Positions 30,506 to 40,098 of a stretch of DNA of 64,000 bases are shown here, one piece after another. The DNA is taken from positions 125,410,470 to 125,474,469 of the forward strand of contig CM043962.1 of the NCBI GenBank assembly GCA_014529385.2. Reading direction: 5' to 3'. A model generated the notes under the pieces. It saw only the letters and a program-made list of their open reading frames with translations. It did no database searches and had not been told where the DNA came from. Both the position numbers and the translations under genes were made by a program. The first letter of the stretch is position 1; each line of letters starts with the position of its first letter. This DNA comes from Adiantum capillus-veneris. Lineage: Eukaryota > Streptophyta > Polypodiopsida > Polypodiales > Pteridaceae.

Positions 30506-31765
30506 TTAATGGCGACTTGGACTTACCTGATCGCGGCCTGAAATCCAATTCCATATGCTTTTGATGTTTAGGCCTTTCTTGTTAGTTTCTGTTTGAGATG
30601 CCATGCTGTCCAATACATTGGCATATATCTGCTCTTCATTCCTTGGTAGCAAATTGTGGTCGCTTGATGAGACAGGTATTGATGTTGAAGCAATGGTTGA
30701 TGAAGTCTTCTTCTTCCAGATAGTGTTCTTCAAAACTGTGACCTCCGCATTTATCGTTGCTTTCGTTTTGTTGTTAAGAGGCTGTAAAGGAGTTGTGTAT
30801 CTTTCTTGTTGTTGAGCCTCAATCGCGGATTTTGGAACCCACATTGTTCTTGGGCCTGGTGTGATGTCCTTTGCCACTTGCCTTGTTTCTTCTTTAAATT
30901 GATGGTACCTTGTCTTTAATTTCCAAATATGGCTGTTACTTTTGTAAAAGCCTTGCTCTTGTAGTAATTGACGAGGGATCCATCTATAGGTTGTAGTACT
31001 CTTGGGTGTAGCAGGTGGCTGCTCTTCATTTCTTGATGTTTCTTGCTTTTCCTGGGTGATTCCTTGATAAGCTACTACCTTGGGTAACCAGATTTGAAAG
31101 TTACCCTCATAGAATCCTTGTGCTTCGAGTGACTCGACTGGAATGAATCTTTGGACTTGCTTGGATGTGATCCATCTTGTTACCTTTGCTTGTTGAGGTT
31201 GTTCCTGTGATTGTATCCAAATTGGATCATTAACTTTAATCTGTGCCTTGGATACTAGCACTTGGTTGACCTGTTTTGATTTCTTTTGGAGACGTTCGGG
31301 TGATGGAAACTTTGGTTGATAGACTTTTTGCTTGGGTTTCCATTGTTTTGTTGATGGTTTCGCTTTTGATGTAGAGGCTTTGTCTTGCACCTGCATTGGC
31401 TGGGCTAGAGACTGTGGGCTTACTTTAGCTTTGCCCTTTTCAATAGCCAAGAATCTTTGAACTGTTGTAGGCTTGACCTCTGTTGCCACTTGATAGCTTG
31501 TCGTGATGACCATTGTTGAAGATTCGGGCTCGTTTTCAAAGACTTGTGCCCATGGCTTGGAAAAAATCAAGTGTGTTCCCATTTGTCGAGAATCTACCAC
31601 CAAGAATTTTTCTTTGACATTCTGTGAGTGTAGTTGGAGAGTAGCTTCTGCAATCCCCTTACTTATAGCATCCACTTCAGGTGAGAGATTTACCTTTAAC
31701 TGAATATCATAAAGCTTTGGCTTACCTAGAAGTAACCACATGCCATATGACATGACATTAGTCAT
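30506..31765 (-). CDS. Element C: end of second protease-like domain and Trp-rich repeat region
   Basis: 419 codons. Residues 1-90 form the second half of a retropepsin-like fold, with L-L-L-G-K-P-K-L early and L-I-F-S-K-P-W as the counterpart of L-L-L-G-Q-P-W in A and B. Then about eight Trp-centred repeats follow (WKPK, WIQS, WITS, WLPK, WIPR, WKLK, WVPK, WKKK), spaced roughly 20-60 residues in a Gln/Lys/Thr-rich background. It ends W-N-W-I-S-G-R-D. The same organisation follows integrase in A and B, so the region is conserved even though C lost the polymerase domains. Function unknown; a structural or nucleic-acid-binding tail is possible. Confidence 0.75.
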   Translation of the reverse strand: MTNVMSYGMWLLLGKPKLYDIQLKVNLSPEVDAISKGIAEATLQLHSQNVKEKFLVVDSRQMGTHLIFSKPWAQVFENEPESSTMVITTSYQVATEVKPTTVQRFLAIEKGKAKVSPQSLAQPMQVQDKASTSKAKPSTKQWKPKQKVYQPKFPSPERLQKKSKQVNQVLVSKAQIKVNDPIWIQSQEQPQQAKVTRWITSKQVQRFIPVESLEAQGFYEGNFQIWLPKVVAYQGITQEKQETSRNEEQPPATPKSTTTYRWIPRQLLQEQGFYKSNSHIWKLKTRYHQFKEETRQVAKDITPGPRTMWVPKSAIEAQQQERYTTPLQPLNNKTKATINAEVTVLKNTIWKKKTSSTIASTSIPVSSSDHNLLPRNEEQIYANVLDSMASQTETNKKGLNIKSIWNWISGRDQVSPSRH

Positions 31766-32310
31766 GGAATTTGTATCAATTTCTGCCTATCAATTTCTGC
31801 CATAAAATTCATCTTGACTCCGTCTTGTGCACTTAGCAGAAAGTTGATCTTCTTTGGTATTAGATTGCCTGTGTTCTCTTGAGTGACTTGAGCAATCTTT
31901 GGCCTGGACTCCTTGTCGTCTTCTTCTTCATTGCTCACACTTGTGAGTTCATATGTGTGTTCTAGCTCCTGCTTGACCACCATTTCCTCTCATATGTCTT
32001 TTGGAGAGACAAAATCAGCATTTGGTTCCTGTAGAGTCATAGGCTCTTCTTCCTCGACTTCAGCTGTTGAAATGTCACCAATAGTGTCTGAACTTCCTGT
32101 CACTTGCTGGAGCTCTTCTTTGATCAATTCCAAGTCTTCATATTGCTTGTTTGTAGGCGCCGGGCCTGAAGCATCTTCTTTGGATCTTAGCCCTTCTTCC
32201 TGCAAATTTGCTTCATTGACTTGCAGCTCCTCCTTTGTACTATGTATTCGAGTTGGACAGTTTGTAATCAAGTGTGTTATCGCAGACTGATCGCAAAGAG
32301 TACCTATTTC
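31762..32310 (-). pseudogene. Element C: acidic linker, stray zinc knuckle and start of second protease-like domain
   Basis: On the minus strand, 32306-32250 reads C-D-Q-S-A-I-T-H-L-I-T-N-C, which resembles the gag knuckle C-N-E-C-A-I-T-H-M-I-L-D-C of the same element with one Cys lost. A Glu-rich linker follows, then the protease-like start I-N-F-L-L-S-A-Q-D-G. The region is broken by a stop near 31988 and by a 14-bp tandem duplication (31774-31801) that shifts the frame exactly at the former active site. There the Asp is followed by Thr and Asn rather than Ser/Thr-Gly. Confidence 0.65.
31774..31801. repeat. 14-bp tandem duplication inside C second protease
   Basis: TATCAATTTCTGCC occurs twice head to tail. 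The extra 14 bp change the reading frame and separate the two open stretches on the minus strand. It is probably a recent slippage or repair event. Confidence 0.9.
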
Positions 32311-33110
32311 TATATGACCAGTATTCGGGCTAGGTATTGGTTTTGTGCTATCCCCATAGCTGATAACTCTGTTTCAAACTCATACTCAGATTCGTCATAT
32401 GTCTCACCCATAACCTTTAGCATGTAGTAGGGGACTATGTCATACCCATTCTCATCGCAAAATTTTGTTGGTGTGGTCTCATTAACACAGACATCCAAAG
32501 TAGCCAATATCTGAGTCCACTCTAGAGGTTCTAACGCCTCTTCCGGAAAAGGTTCTCTTATGTAAGCATCATCTTCTAAGACCCTCTCTAAGGCATTCTC
32601 ATTTCTCCCAAAGTCACTACACTCCGATGCTCCGCACATCCAGATTTCTTTCTTTTTGCCCATCCACGGATGGTCTGTTGATCCACTTTGTGTTGCAGAA
32701 TCAAAATCTTCCACGGGCGTTCTAGTTACATCTTGGTAACTATGATTTCTCATATTTACACGTGTTGTGGTTTCAGCATGTCTCAAGTATAGATAATCAT
32801 AACCCCAATCTTGTACCATCTTGAGTTGCCTCATGAATGGTCTTCCAAGGATGATTTCATAGTTATTTTTCCTGCCAAAGTCAACTATGGCAAAAGTATG
32901 CGCATACTCTATACCACAAGAAGACACCACTATCGCTTCTAGCAATCCCATGGGTCTTTCCACATGCCCATCCGCTAACTGTAATTTTATTCTGGTTGTT
33001 CTAAAGGCGGGCCTACCCCATTTCTCCCATATTCGTTTTGTTGCTATGGCAATTCCTGCTCCGCTATCAAGTATAGCTTTCATTTCAATCCCATTGTACT
33101 CGACAGGCAA
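32310..33110 (-). CDS. Element C: retropepsin domain and conserved C-terminal extension
   Basis: 266 codons. Active site A-I-L-D-S-G-A-G near residue 14, then L-Q-L-A-D-G-H, G-I-E-Y-A-H-T-F-A-I-V-D-F-G and I-I-L-G-R-P-F-M-R, all as in A and B (about 75 percent identical by eye). After the protease a roughly 130-residue extension contains W-M-C-G-A-S-E-C, E-P-F-P-E-E-A-L-E-P-L-E-W and K-F-C-D-E-N-G-Y-D. This too is shared with A and B, and I do not recognise it outside this group. In A and B the frame continues to RT or integrase; here it ends and goes to the acidic linker. It would process Gag. Confidence 0.85.
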   Translation of the reverse strand: MPVEYNGIEMKAILDSGAGIAIATKRIWEKWGRPAFRTTRIKLQLADGHVERPMGLLEAIVVSSCGIEYAHTFAIVDFGRKNNYEIILGRPFMRQLKMVQDWGYDYLYLRHAETTTRVNMRNHSYQDVTRTPVEDFDSATQSGSTDHPWMGKKKEIWMCGASECSDFGRNENALERVLEDDAYIREPFPEEALEPLEWTQILATLDVCVNETTPTKFCDENGYDIVPYYMLKVMGETYDESEYEFETELSAMGIAQNQYLARILVI

Positions 33111-33180
33111 AGTAGCATTACCATCTTCTCCTTCACAGTACTCTCCTACTTTGTTCAGAGGTACCGGTCTTACATTTGAT

Positions 33181-33582
33181 CTAGGCTTCTCGATATCTTC
33201 CAGCTCTTTTTCCAGGAACCTTAACGGGCTTTTGATCCCAATTTTTTCCTATATCTGTCCGCATACTTGGACTGATTTTCAAAAGTTCTGCCAACGTAAT
33301 TGTGCACTTCATTGGCGTGGATAGCAAGTCAGTCAAAATTTTTGTGTCCAATTCTTTTGTCCCCCCTAGCCTCTGTGATGGAACTCTCACAATCTCAGAC
33401 TTTGCCTCAAAATCTCCCATGTACTGTGGCAAAGTTCTTAACGATGCAGTTCTACTGTCTTCGGAGGCTATCGATCCTACATCACCATAATATGACCTCA
33501 CATCAACACTCATTTGTGGTCTATCTAATGTGATTTCAGGAAATGGTGCTGGTCCAGCATCCTCTTCTCTTTTTTGGGCATC
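33181..33582 (-). pseudogene. Element C: gag-protease linker, frameshifted
   Basis: The 110-codon open stretch (33513-33181) carries S-Y-Y-G-D-V-G-S, L-L-S-T-P-M-K-C-T-I-T-L-A-E-L-L, closely matching the linker of A and B. A frameshift near 33235 separates it from the protease. Upstream it is in frame with gag except for one TGA (33583-33585) where A and B have CGA. Confidence 0.78.
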
Positions 33583-35661
33583 TCAGACAGTCTTCCATAA
33601 TTCCTCTGGCCACTGCTCCTCAACTATAGGAACATAGGGTGGGAAATCCCTCATTGATTCATCTGTTGTATTTTGGACTACCCTTGAGTCTTGCGACCTT
33701 GGTAGTGGTTCTTCCCTATGATCCACCTCTTCTCTAGGCAATTCGTCTACTTTAATGCTCTCGTCTTTGTGCACTGGGGTGACTATCCTATCCTTCAATT
33801 CTGGTGGAGGTGGTTCTAGCAATGCTTGAGCATTTTTAATGAGCTTCTTACACATTTCTAGCCTCTGCTTCTCTAGTTCGGGATAAGGATGGGTCATCCA
33901 TCTTTGTTCTAAGGTCTGTCTATTTGCCAATATAGCCTCATAAGCCTGTAAAATCACGTCTAAAGGCTCATTCACTTTGTCCACTAGGACAGATCCTCCT
34001 GAACTAGCACTCTTGGGTGCTTCAGCTGGTTTAAGGGTTTCAACTTCCCTTTGTTGTGTCTGTTGCTCTTGAGTTGTTTCCAACTCAGCTGTAACAGCCT
34101 TTTCTTCTCCTTTCTCCGTTTCTAGTCTCGCTTTCATTCTAGTCCTTCTTGCTCGTCTAGAGTTTCTACGGCTTTTGGAACTCTTACTAGTCTCTCCATC
34201 TGTAGGCTTCTGCTCTTGCACTTTTTCTTGTGCTCTTGTGACAACGTTTACTGGAGCAACTTGCTTACTTTCATCTTCTTGTTGTTTAAGCACCTGTTCT
34301 TTTGTAATTGTTTCTTTCTCTGTTGTTGTTGTCGTCTCTCCTTTTGTTGCGGCTCTTTCTTTCTCTGATTTGCTGGTAGAAGGAAAGGTAACATGTGGTT
34401 GCATTTTACCTTTCTTTCTTGGATTCTTAGGACAATCCAAAATCATATGTGTGATTGCACACTCATTACAATATACATTTATCATGATATCATGGTGTGG
34501 ACAATCCTTAATCAAGTGATCACTACTATCACATCTGTCACATGGACGTATTGGTTGTTGTGGCAATACTTGATATTGACCTTGAAGTGGCCTCTGATCT
34601 ACCACATATCCTTGTATTTGAAGCTCATGATTCACATATGCATTTCTAGCAGCTATGGGTCTTTCACTTAAGAACACTTGTTCCACTACAGGATGATATC
34701 TAGGCGGTTGAGACATAACATGCTCAAACCCTGGTGGAGTCTTAGGTCTATAGTCAGGACAATGTTGCGTCGGATGGTCCCCTCCACATGTCATGCACCT
34801 TCGTCGTTGAGGAACTCCATAGGCTGGTACTCTGTCAGAGTGGTTGATGCGTTGCATCACATTCTCTATGATTTGCTCCTCAACATTTACTTGGTTTTGT
34901 CCTAGATTCCCTCTTTGATCCTCAAGATCAGCGGTTTTCTTTTTCTCACTCGCATCATTCATCTTCTTCTGAACATCTTCATAGAATTTGCAATTGTCAA
35001 CTAGGTCAACTGCCGCTTTGGTCACCTCTTCCAAGGTTTGGTATCTTTTCATGTATAGGTCCTTTTGGAGATTCTCATTCCTAAGCCCTCTGATGAAGCA
35101 TATGATCTGACGTTCTGGCGTGGGTAACTCTTGGGTAGGACATCTAGCAACATATTGCTTGAAACGTAGTATTGCATGTCGCAATGTTTCTGTCTCGCCT
35201 TGTCTAAATTCCTGAATCTTAGGAAGGGTGTTATGTTTTATGCCTCTCTTGGTGAATTCTTGAACAAATTCATCCAACATTTTCTCAATGGTTGTGAACT
35301 CTCTCTTGTTCAATAGTTCAAACCATGCTTGTGCATTGTCCTCCAATGTAAGTCCAAAACCCTCGTACTGCGTGTGGAAGTCCTCTACTCGTTCTGCTGG
35401 TAGGACTTGCTTGAAAGCCGAGACATGGACGTATGGGTCTCCTATGCCATTGTACTTTCTATTTACCCATTTTCTTAGTTGAGATGGTCTTATACTTTGG
35501 GGTGCAAAGTATGGAACCATACTCCTCTCTGGTATCGTTTCATCTCTCGTTATCGCTCTAGGAGGAAATCCAGGTGGTGGTCTCGTCTTTGGAATTCTCT
35601 TAGAGGTTCCTATGTTTGGTGGATGTATCTGAGGTCCTTCATTGACCAAATATCCACTCAT
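33583..35661 (-). CDS. Element C: Gag with three zinc knuckles
   Basis: 692 codons. The gag domain (about residues 60-230) has R-K-W-V-N-R-K-Y-N-G-I-G-D-P-Y-V-H-V, D-F-H-T-Q-Y-E-G-F-G-L-T-L and V-D-L-V-D-N-C, near-matches to A and B. Then come three knuckles: CMTCGGDHPTQHC, CDRCDSSDHLIKDC and CNECAITHMILDC. The first and third are CX2CX3HX4C, one residue shorter than the retroviral CX2CX4HX4C; the middle one is canonical. A Lys/Glu-rich coiled tract and the conserved G-G-S-V-L-V-D-K-V-N-E-P-L-D motif follow. It continues from the N-terminal piece (35674-36030) in the same frame after one TGA. Confidence 0.88.
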   Translation of the reverse strand: MSGYLVNEGPQIHPPNIGTSKRIPKTRPPPGFPPRAITRDETIPERSMVPYFAPQSIRPSQLRKWVNRKYNGIGDPYVHVSAFKQVLPAERVEDFHTQYEGFGLTLEDNAQAWFELLNKREFTTIEKMLDEFVQEFTKRGIKHNTLPKIQEFRQGETETLRHAILRFKQYVARCPTQELPTPERQIICFIRGLRNENLQKDLYMKRYQTLEEVTKAAVDLVDNCKFYEDVQKKMNDASEKKKTADLEDQRGNLGQNQVNVEEQIIENVMQRINHSDRVPAYGVPQRRRCMTCGGDHPTQHCPDYRPKTPPGFEHVMSQPPRYHPVVEQVFLSERPIAARNAYVNHELQIQGYVVDQRPLQGQYQVLPQQPIRPCDRCDSSDHLIKDCPHHDIMINVYCNECAITHMILDCPKNPRKKGKMQPHVTFPSTSKSEKERAATKGETTTTTEKETITKEQVLKQQEDESKQVAPVNVVTRAQEKVQEQKPTDGETSKSSKSRRNSRRARRTRMKARLETEKGEEKAVTAELETTQEQQTQQREVETLKPAEAPKSASSGGSVLVDKVNEPLDVILQAYEAILANRQTLEQRWMTHPYPELEKQRLEMCKKLIKNAQALLEPPPPELKDRIVTPVHKDESIKVDELPREEVDHREEPLPRSQDSRVVQNTTDESMRDFPPYVPIVEEQWPEELWKTV

Positions 35662-35673
35662 CTCTAATTTGGT

Positions 35674-36030
35674 TCACGGATTGGTGCTTTCTACAGCTCT
35701 ATATTCTCTTCCATACTTGTCAACAAATAAAGATGTCCATTGTCGGTCGACCTCGTATGTATAGACATATAAGAGCTTGTACTCTGTCAGCTCATCTGGG
35801 TAAGGCTCTAAGCAACTGTAAAGGTTGAATTGATTTCCATAAATATACCTATATAGTCCTTCACTTTCATGGTTATACGTCCAAAATCTCTCCACAAAAT
35901 TGGTCTTTATGTACTGTAGGTTTGGAAGATCTATTCTGGGCGGGTGCTCATCTATCCCTGTAATCCATGTGCTTGTATAAGCTGAGTCTGAGTCTGAGTC
36001 TGATGTAGACATGACTTCTAGGCTTAACAA
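35674..36030 (-). CDS. Element C: N-terminal region of Gag
   Basis: 118 codons with a Ser/Asp-rich start (S-T-S-D-S-D-S-D-S), then Y-R-Y-I-Y-G-N, L-Y-S-C-L-E-P-Y-P-D-E-L-T, L-L-Y-V-Y-T-Y-E and D-K-Y-G-R-E-Y. It aligns with residues about 195-260 of the A polyprotein (Y-K-Y-N-N-G, Y-Y-R-C-E-E-P-Y-T-G-E-L-T, L-Y-V-F-T-Y-T-E, D-K-Y-G-R-Q-Y), so this pre-gag domain is conserved across two diverged families. I recognise no known fold. The TGA at its end is a CGA-type loss; gag continues directly. Confidence 0.78.
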   Translation of the reverse strand: MLSLEVMSTSDSDSDSAYTSTWITGIDEHPPRIDLPNLQYIKTNFVERFWTYNHESEGLYRYIYGNQFNLYSCLEPYPDELTEYKLLYVYTYEVDRQWTSLFVDKYGREYRAVESTNP

Positions 36031-36487
36031 TTCTACCTTGCTGTAGTAATACCTCTCTCAATGTGTTCAAGTGTTTTGGTCAGGGAAAATCCAAAACTAT
36101 GTCCAAAACCGTGAGCGTTTTCTCACAATTCTCTCAAATTGTCGGTTTTAGACACCCCTGATTTCCGGATGCATTTTGAGGCCTTAAACAACGTTTTTTT
36201 AAAAACTGACCAAAATGTATGTTGTGGCAATCATTTTGGTCAATTTACTCTAAGATCTGTAGTGCTGCTCTCAAGCTACGTTTTGATTAAAAAAAAAATT
36301 CGAATCAGAGTCCGTATGTGAAAGTTATGACCAAAACAGTGAGATGTAATTTGGAAAGTTGCTGTATCTAATGTTTTTGCAAGTGGTCACTTTGAGCCCA
36401 AAATTGGTGTGTGCACTCCTCAGGCAATGATAAACCCAGTGGTATACTTGGTTTCAAAAAAATTTCTCAAATTTTTTTTCCTGACTT

Positions 36488-38137
36488 GTCTATCGCGATA
36501 GACTCACCAAGTACCCCTTGCAGATGTCCAAATGCACTCAAACTTTGTGTACAGGGTATAATGGACCTTTTGAACCCAAATATGAATTCAGATTTGAATT
36601 TTGATTTTTCTACAGTGAATTTCTGAGTCTATCGCGATAGACTCACCAGAGTGTTACTGGGATACAGTTTTTCAACTGTTTTTACAGATTTGAATTCCCC
36701 CTTCTCTTGAGATACTACTCACCAAGTTTCAACATATTTGGAATACTTTCCCTTTGTAACTTGAATCAAACAACAGTCTCTTTTCTGATCTTGTGAATTA
36801 ATCCACTTAGATGCACTTCCAATGCTCCAAATTTACTCAAATTTTAACCATAGGCTCACAACAACATGTAGAACAAGGCCCTAAGGTCAATTTTCAAAAA
36901 TTTCAATTTTTGTGAAAAAACCCTAGTCTATCGGGATAGACTCAGCAGATTCTTCAGTTTTGAAAATTTTCCAAATTTCTCTTTACCACTGTGTTCCCTA
37001 TGCTCTGTACACCTTGCTCACCAATTTTCACTTGTTTTGGACTTTTTCTTAGGTCTCTAACTCCAACTCTAGAATTCTGAGTCTATCTGATCACTAGAAA
37101 ATAGACATAGGATGACTTCCCAATGTCCAAAATCCACCAAATTTTGTTTGTAACCTCCTGAGAGGCTAAACAAGCTATGCTCCAAAGGGTTTTGAAAATT
37201 TAGTTTCTTTCACTGGGTTCTTAGTGTATCGCGATAGACTCACCAATTATGCTAACATGACACTTTTTTCAAATTTTCTCTTCACAGATGTGTTCCCTAC
37301 CCTCTGTAGATCATGTATACCAAGTTTCACAAGGTTTGGAAATTTGGTCAAGTCCCTTTACCCAATTTGTCTCTGAAGTCTGACTCAAAACACCAGACAA
37401 GTGCTTTGGTGGTCTTCTTGATGTCCAATTTCAAATTTGAAATGATGGTTAAGGTCTAGGTGAGGAGTGGACTTAAGCTATCTAGTCACAATTTCCAAAA
37501 ACTGTCCCACTCAAAATGTCATGAGTCTATCGCGATAGACACAGCAGATTGTGCAAGAAAAGTCAACTCAAAATTGTGACTTCACTTTTAGATTCCCCTT
37601 ACTCTCTTGTGTCTATCCCTCAAATTTCATGCAATTTGGACACTTGGTTTGTGTTTTGGGCCATTTTTAGTGTTTTTGTCAGAACCTGAATCTCTATCTG
37701 GGCTTTAGATTCACTTCTAGTGATCCAAACACCTTGAAATTTGGTGTGTATGCTATGTAGGTTCTGCTTAAGCTATCCCTAGGAGGGATTTGCAAAATAA
37801 GGTCCACAGCTAAATATCCCCAACCTATCGCGATAGGCTCATAAAGTTTCCCAGTTTTGGTCTTTTTACAAAGTTCTCTTCACAACTAGTTTCCTTATCC
37901 TCTGTATAGTGAATACACAAAGTTGTGCAATGTTTGGACTATTGGTCAAGGTCTTTTTACCACTGTGTCTCTGAACTTAGACTCTAAACACTAGACTTGA
38001 GGTTTGGTGGTCAAGCAGGTATCCAAGTACACTCATTTTTTGGGAGCAGCCTTGTATTGATGTGTTTTACCTGTGGTATGAGGGGTTTTGCCTGATTGTG
38101 AGTCTATCTTCATTTCATCAGTCTATCGCGATAGACT
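36488..38137 (-). repeat. Leader palindrome array of element C (7 copies, 300-bp period)
   Basis: Consensus GAGTCTATCGCGATAGACTC, a perfect 20-bp palindrome at 36625-36644. Others are at 36488-36503, 36924-36942 (one mismatch), 37224-37241, 37525-37540, 37824-37837 (CCTATCGCGATAGG, with compensating changes in both arms) and 38120-38137. Left-edge spacings are 137, then 299, 300, 299, 301 and 296 bp. Between copies the sequence is strongly diverged, but a CCAAGTTTCA...TTTGGA motif recurs roughly 100 bp to the right of most copies. Confidence 0.93.
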
Positions 38138-39004
38138 AGGCAGAGAGCCACTAGGAAGTGATTTTTTTCTCTGTTTTTGGACAGTTTGGTTCCCAATGTC
38201 CTTAGAAGCCTATCCCCAAAGTTTCATTCAATTTGGACTTCTTTTCCTTTGAATTCAAGCATTTCACATTTCACTTCCTTACCCTCGGAAAAATCAAATT
38301 CCCACTTAGATGCACAAGCACTGATGCAAATGCTTTGAAATTTCACATACAAGCTCTAGAGCATATGCAAAACAAAGTCTTGAGGTCAAACTTTTTGTTT
38401 TTTAAAAATTGCAGATTTGGTTTCAGATTTTTGCTTTTTGGGTTTTTTAGGGTTTTTTTTTTTTTTTTTTGATTGATTGGACCAAATCTGTGTTTTCCCC
38501 CCACCTTAAGGTCTCCAATGCAAAAACAAGCACTCAAATAGGCTTTCAAACGACCATTTTAGAGCACTTTTACCATAATCAACACAATTTCGCCTTTTGT
38601 GTTTTCAAGCACATTTTCATGTCAAAATTGCTCTAGATCAACATCAGATGTCCTACACTACCTAAAGTCCTACTTTGGATGGTTGAATGGTTGTTTTTGC
38701 TTTCTGGCAAGCAAACAGCCTCCTACTTAACTTTTGCGTTTTTCTTTGCGTTTTTTCTCTTTCAAGTTCTTTACAACCATAAGTCACAACCAAACACACA
38801 AACCGTAAAACCTAATCTAAACACACAACAAAATAATATAACCATACCTCAACCTCATGGTGGACCACCTCGGCGAGACTCAGGCTCCCTGGCTCTCTGA
38901 CTTCCCACTAAGAAGGCAAATGGTGACAACACTCTAGAAAACTCTAGAGAAACACTATACTGTCAAACACGAGTGATGCGGTCTATGCTAGTTTAGGCGC
39001 TTCA
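38138..39004 (-). other. Element C leader next to the primer site
   Basis: 0.87 kb with a T-rich block (38447-38470) and no supported ORF. It joins the palindrome array to the primer site and LTR. Confidence 0.6.
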
Positions 39005-39022
39005 TCCTCGGCAACGGCGCCA
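39005..39022 (-). promoter_or_regulatory. Primer binding site of element C (tRNA-Asp type)
   Basis: Minus strand TGGCGCCGTTGCCGAGGA lies one base from the 5' LTR and matches the complement of plant tRNA-Asp(GTC) at all but one position (GAGGA for GGGGA). Confidence 0.9.
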
Positions 39023-39023
39023 A

Positions 39024-40093
39024 TGTTAGCGGGTACGCCGCAACGGACGATGGAGCACAGCGAGAACACGGACCAACAAACTGTCAATTCGAGGACGTAG
39101 CTGACCTGACTAGGGCATGGAGGCAATCTCTGGGTTGTCAACCCTGAGCTAAACATGAACAACACTCTACAGTCACTAATCCTACCACAACACTACCATA
39201 AAGCAAAGAAACAGACAACGCATCCTACGAAACACTACAAGCTCAAAACAGTCTCAAATCATATCGGAATGACTCGAAATCGGAGGGTAAGACTCACAAG
39301 GACATATCCTATGTGGCCAAATACCTAAACCCTGAAAACCGTAACTGTAAGACCTCTAATCGCTGTTGCGATAGACTTAAAACAGCAATTTCCAAAGTGT
39401 TCGGAACTGATCTACAAAGACATCAACACGAAGAGCTTCTCGCCCTGATTCTAACGACTACTCGATCATTCAAAATGGATGTTGTTTGAGGTACTTACGA
39501 CCAAATATAGCTCGTAGCAGGCGGGCTCGCGATGTGGTCCTCGGCTTGCATTGCTTGCGTCGACGCGGAGAGATCCTCGATGCTAACACGCTCCTACTCT
39601 CATATCTGCAATGTGATTAGTGTGCGCGACGGTGTGTGTGCGTGAAGCTCACTACTGTGTGCTGTAGAACCCACGACTGTATATTATTTGAGATAAAGTA
39701 ATGTGCTTTTTACAAAGCCTTAGGTTTTAGCTTATATATCAAGCCTTCAAACCTAATGTCCGGCCAAATGACCTGAATTGTCCCTAGGCTTCTACAGAGC
39801 TTAATTACAAGAAACAGAGTTGGCTTTACTCATGATACAAGCATCTACGGCCAAAATACAAGTGCCGATTTAAAATATGAGGTTCCCGTAAACATTACAA
39901 AAGTGGCCGTAATGGCTCAAAATAATAATAACGGGATATTCGATGACGCCCATAAACTCGTATCTTCATGTTGCAGCATCCATCTTCATCTTCATTACTT
40001 CATCACCATCTTCATGTGGAATCTTTACAGAATATTTGAGGAATCTTAATGGAATCTTTGTGGAAACGTTGTTGAAAGGGCGTCCTTTCAACA
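39024..40093 (-). repeat. Element C 5' LTR
   Basis: 1,070 bp, the same length as 28208-29277, with scattered substitutions, mostly transitions. Followed on the plus side by the GGTTA duplication. Confidence 0.93.
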
Positions 40094-40098
40094 GGTTA

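Larger units (their letters stand above)
28208..40093 (-). mobile_element. Element C: 11.9-kb Ty3/gypsy element without RT, RNase H or integrase
   Basis: LTRs of 1,070 bp at 39024-40093 (5') and 28208-29277 (3') are flanked by GGTTA at 28203-28207 and 40094-40098. In minus orientation the order is tRNA-Asp primer site, palindrome array, gag with zinc knuckles, protease, acidic linker, degenerate second protease, Trp-repeat region, polypurine tract. No RT, RNase H or integrase sequence is present anywhere between the LTRs, so it depends on another element's enzymes. Gag and protease are clearly related to A and B. It is inserted in the D 3' LTR. The LTRs differ at a few percent of sites by eye, so it is older than A. 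Confidence 0.92.

Noticed and set aside
31913-32290. Ser-rich plus-strand ORF of 125 codons, and a similar one at 34175-34519
   Set aside because: They are antisense to the acidic or Lys/Glu-rich parts of element C; composition is explained by the opposite strand.
36488-38137. Regularly spaced palindromes resembling a CRISPR array
   Set aside because: Repeats are 20 bp with 280-bp intervals that are diverged copies of each other, inside a plant retrotransposon leader. There are no cas genes and no unique short spacers.
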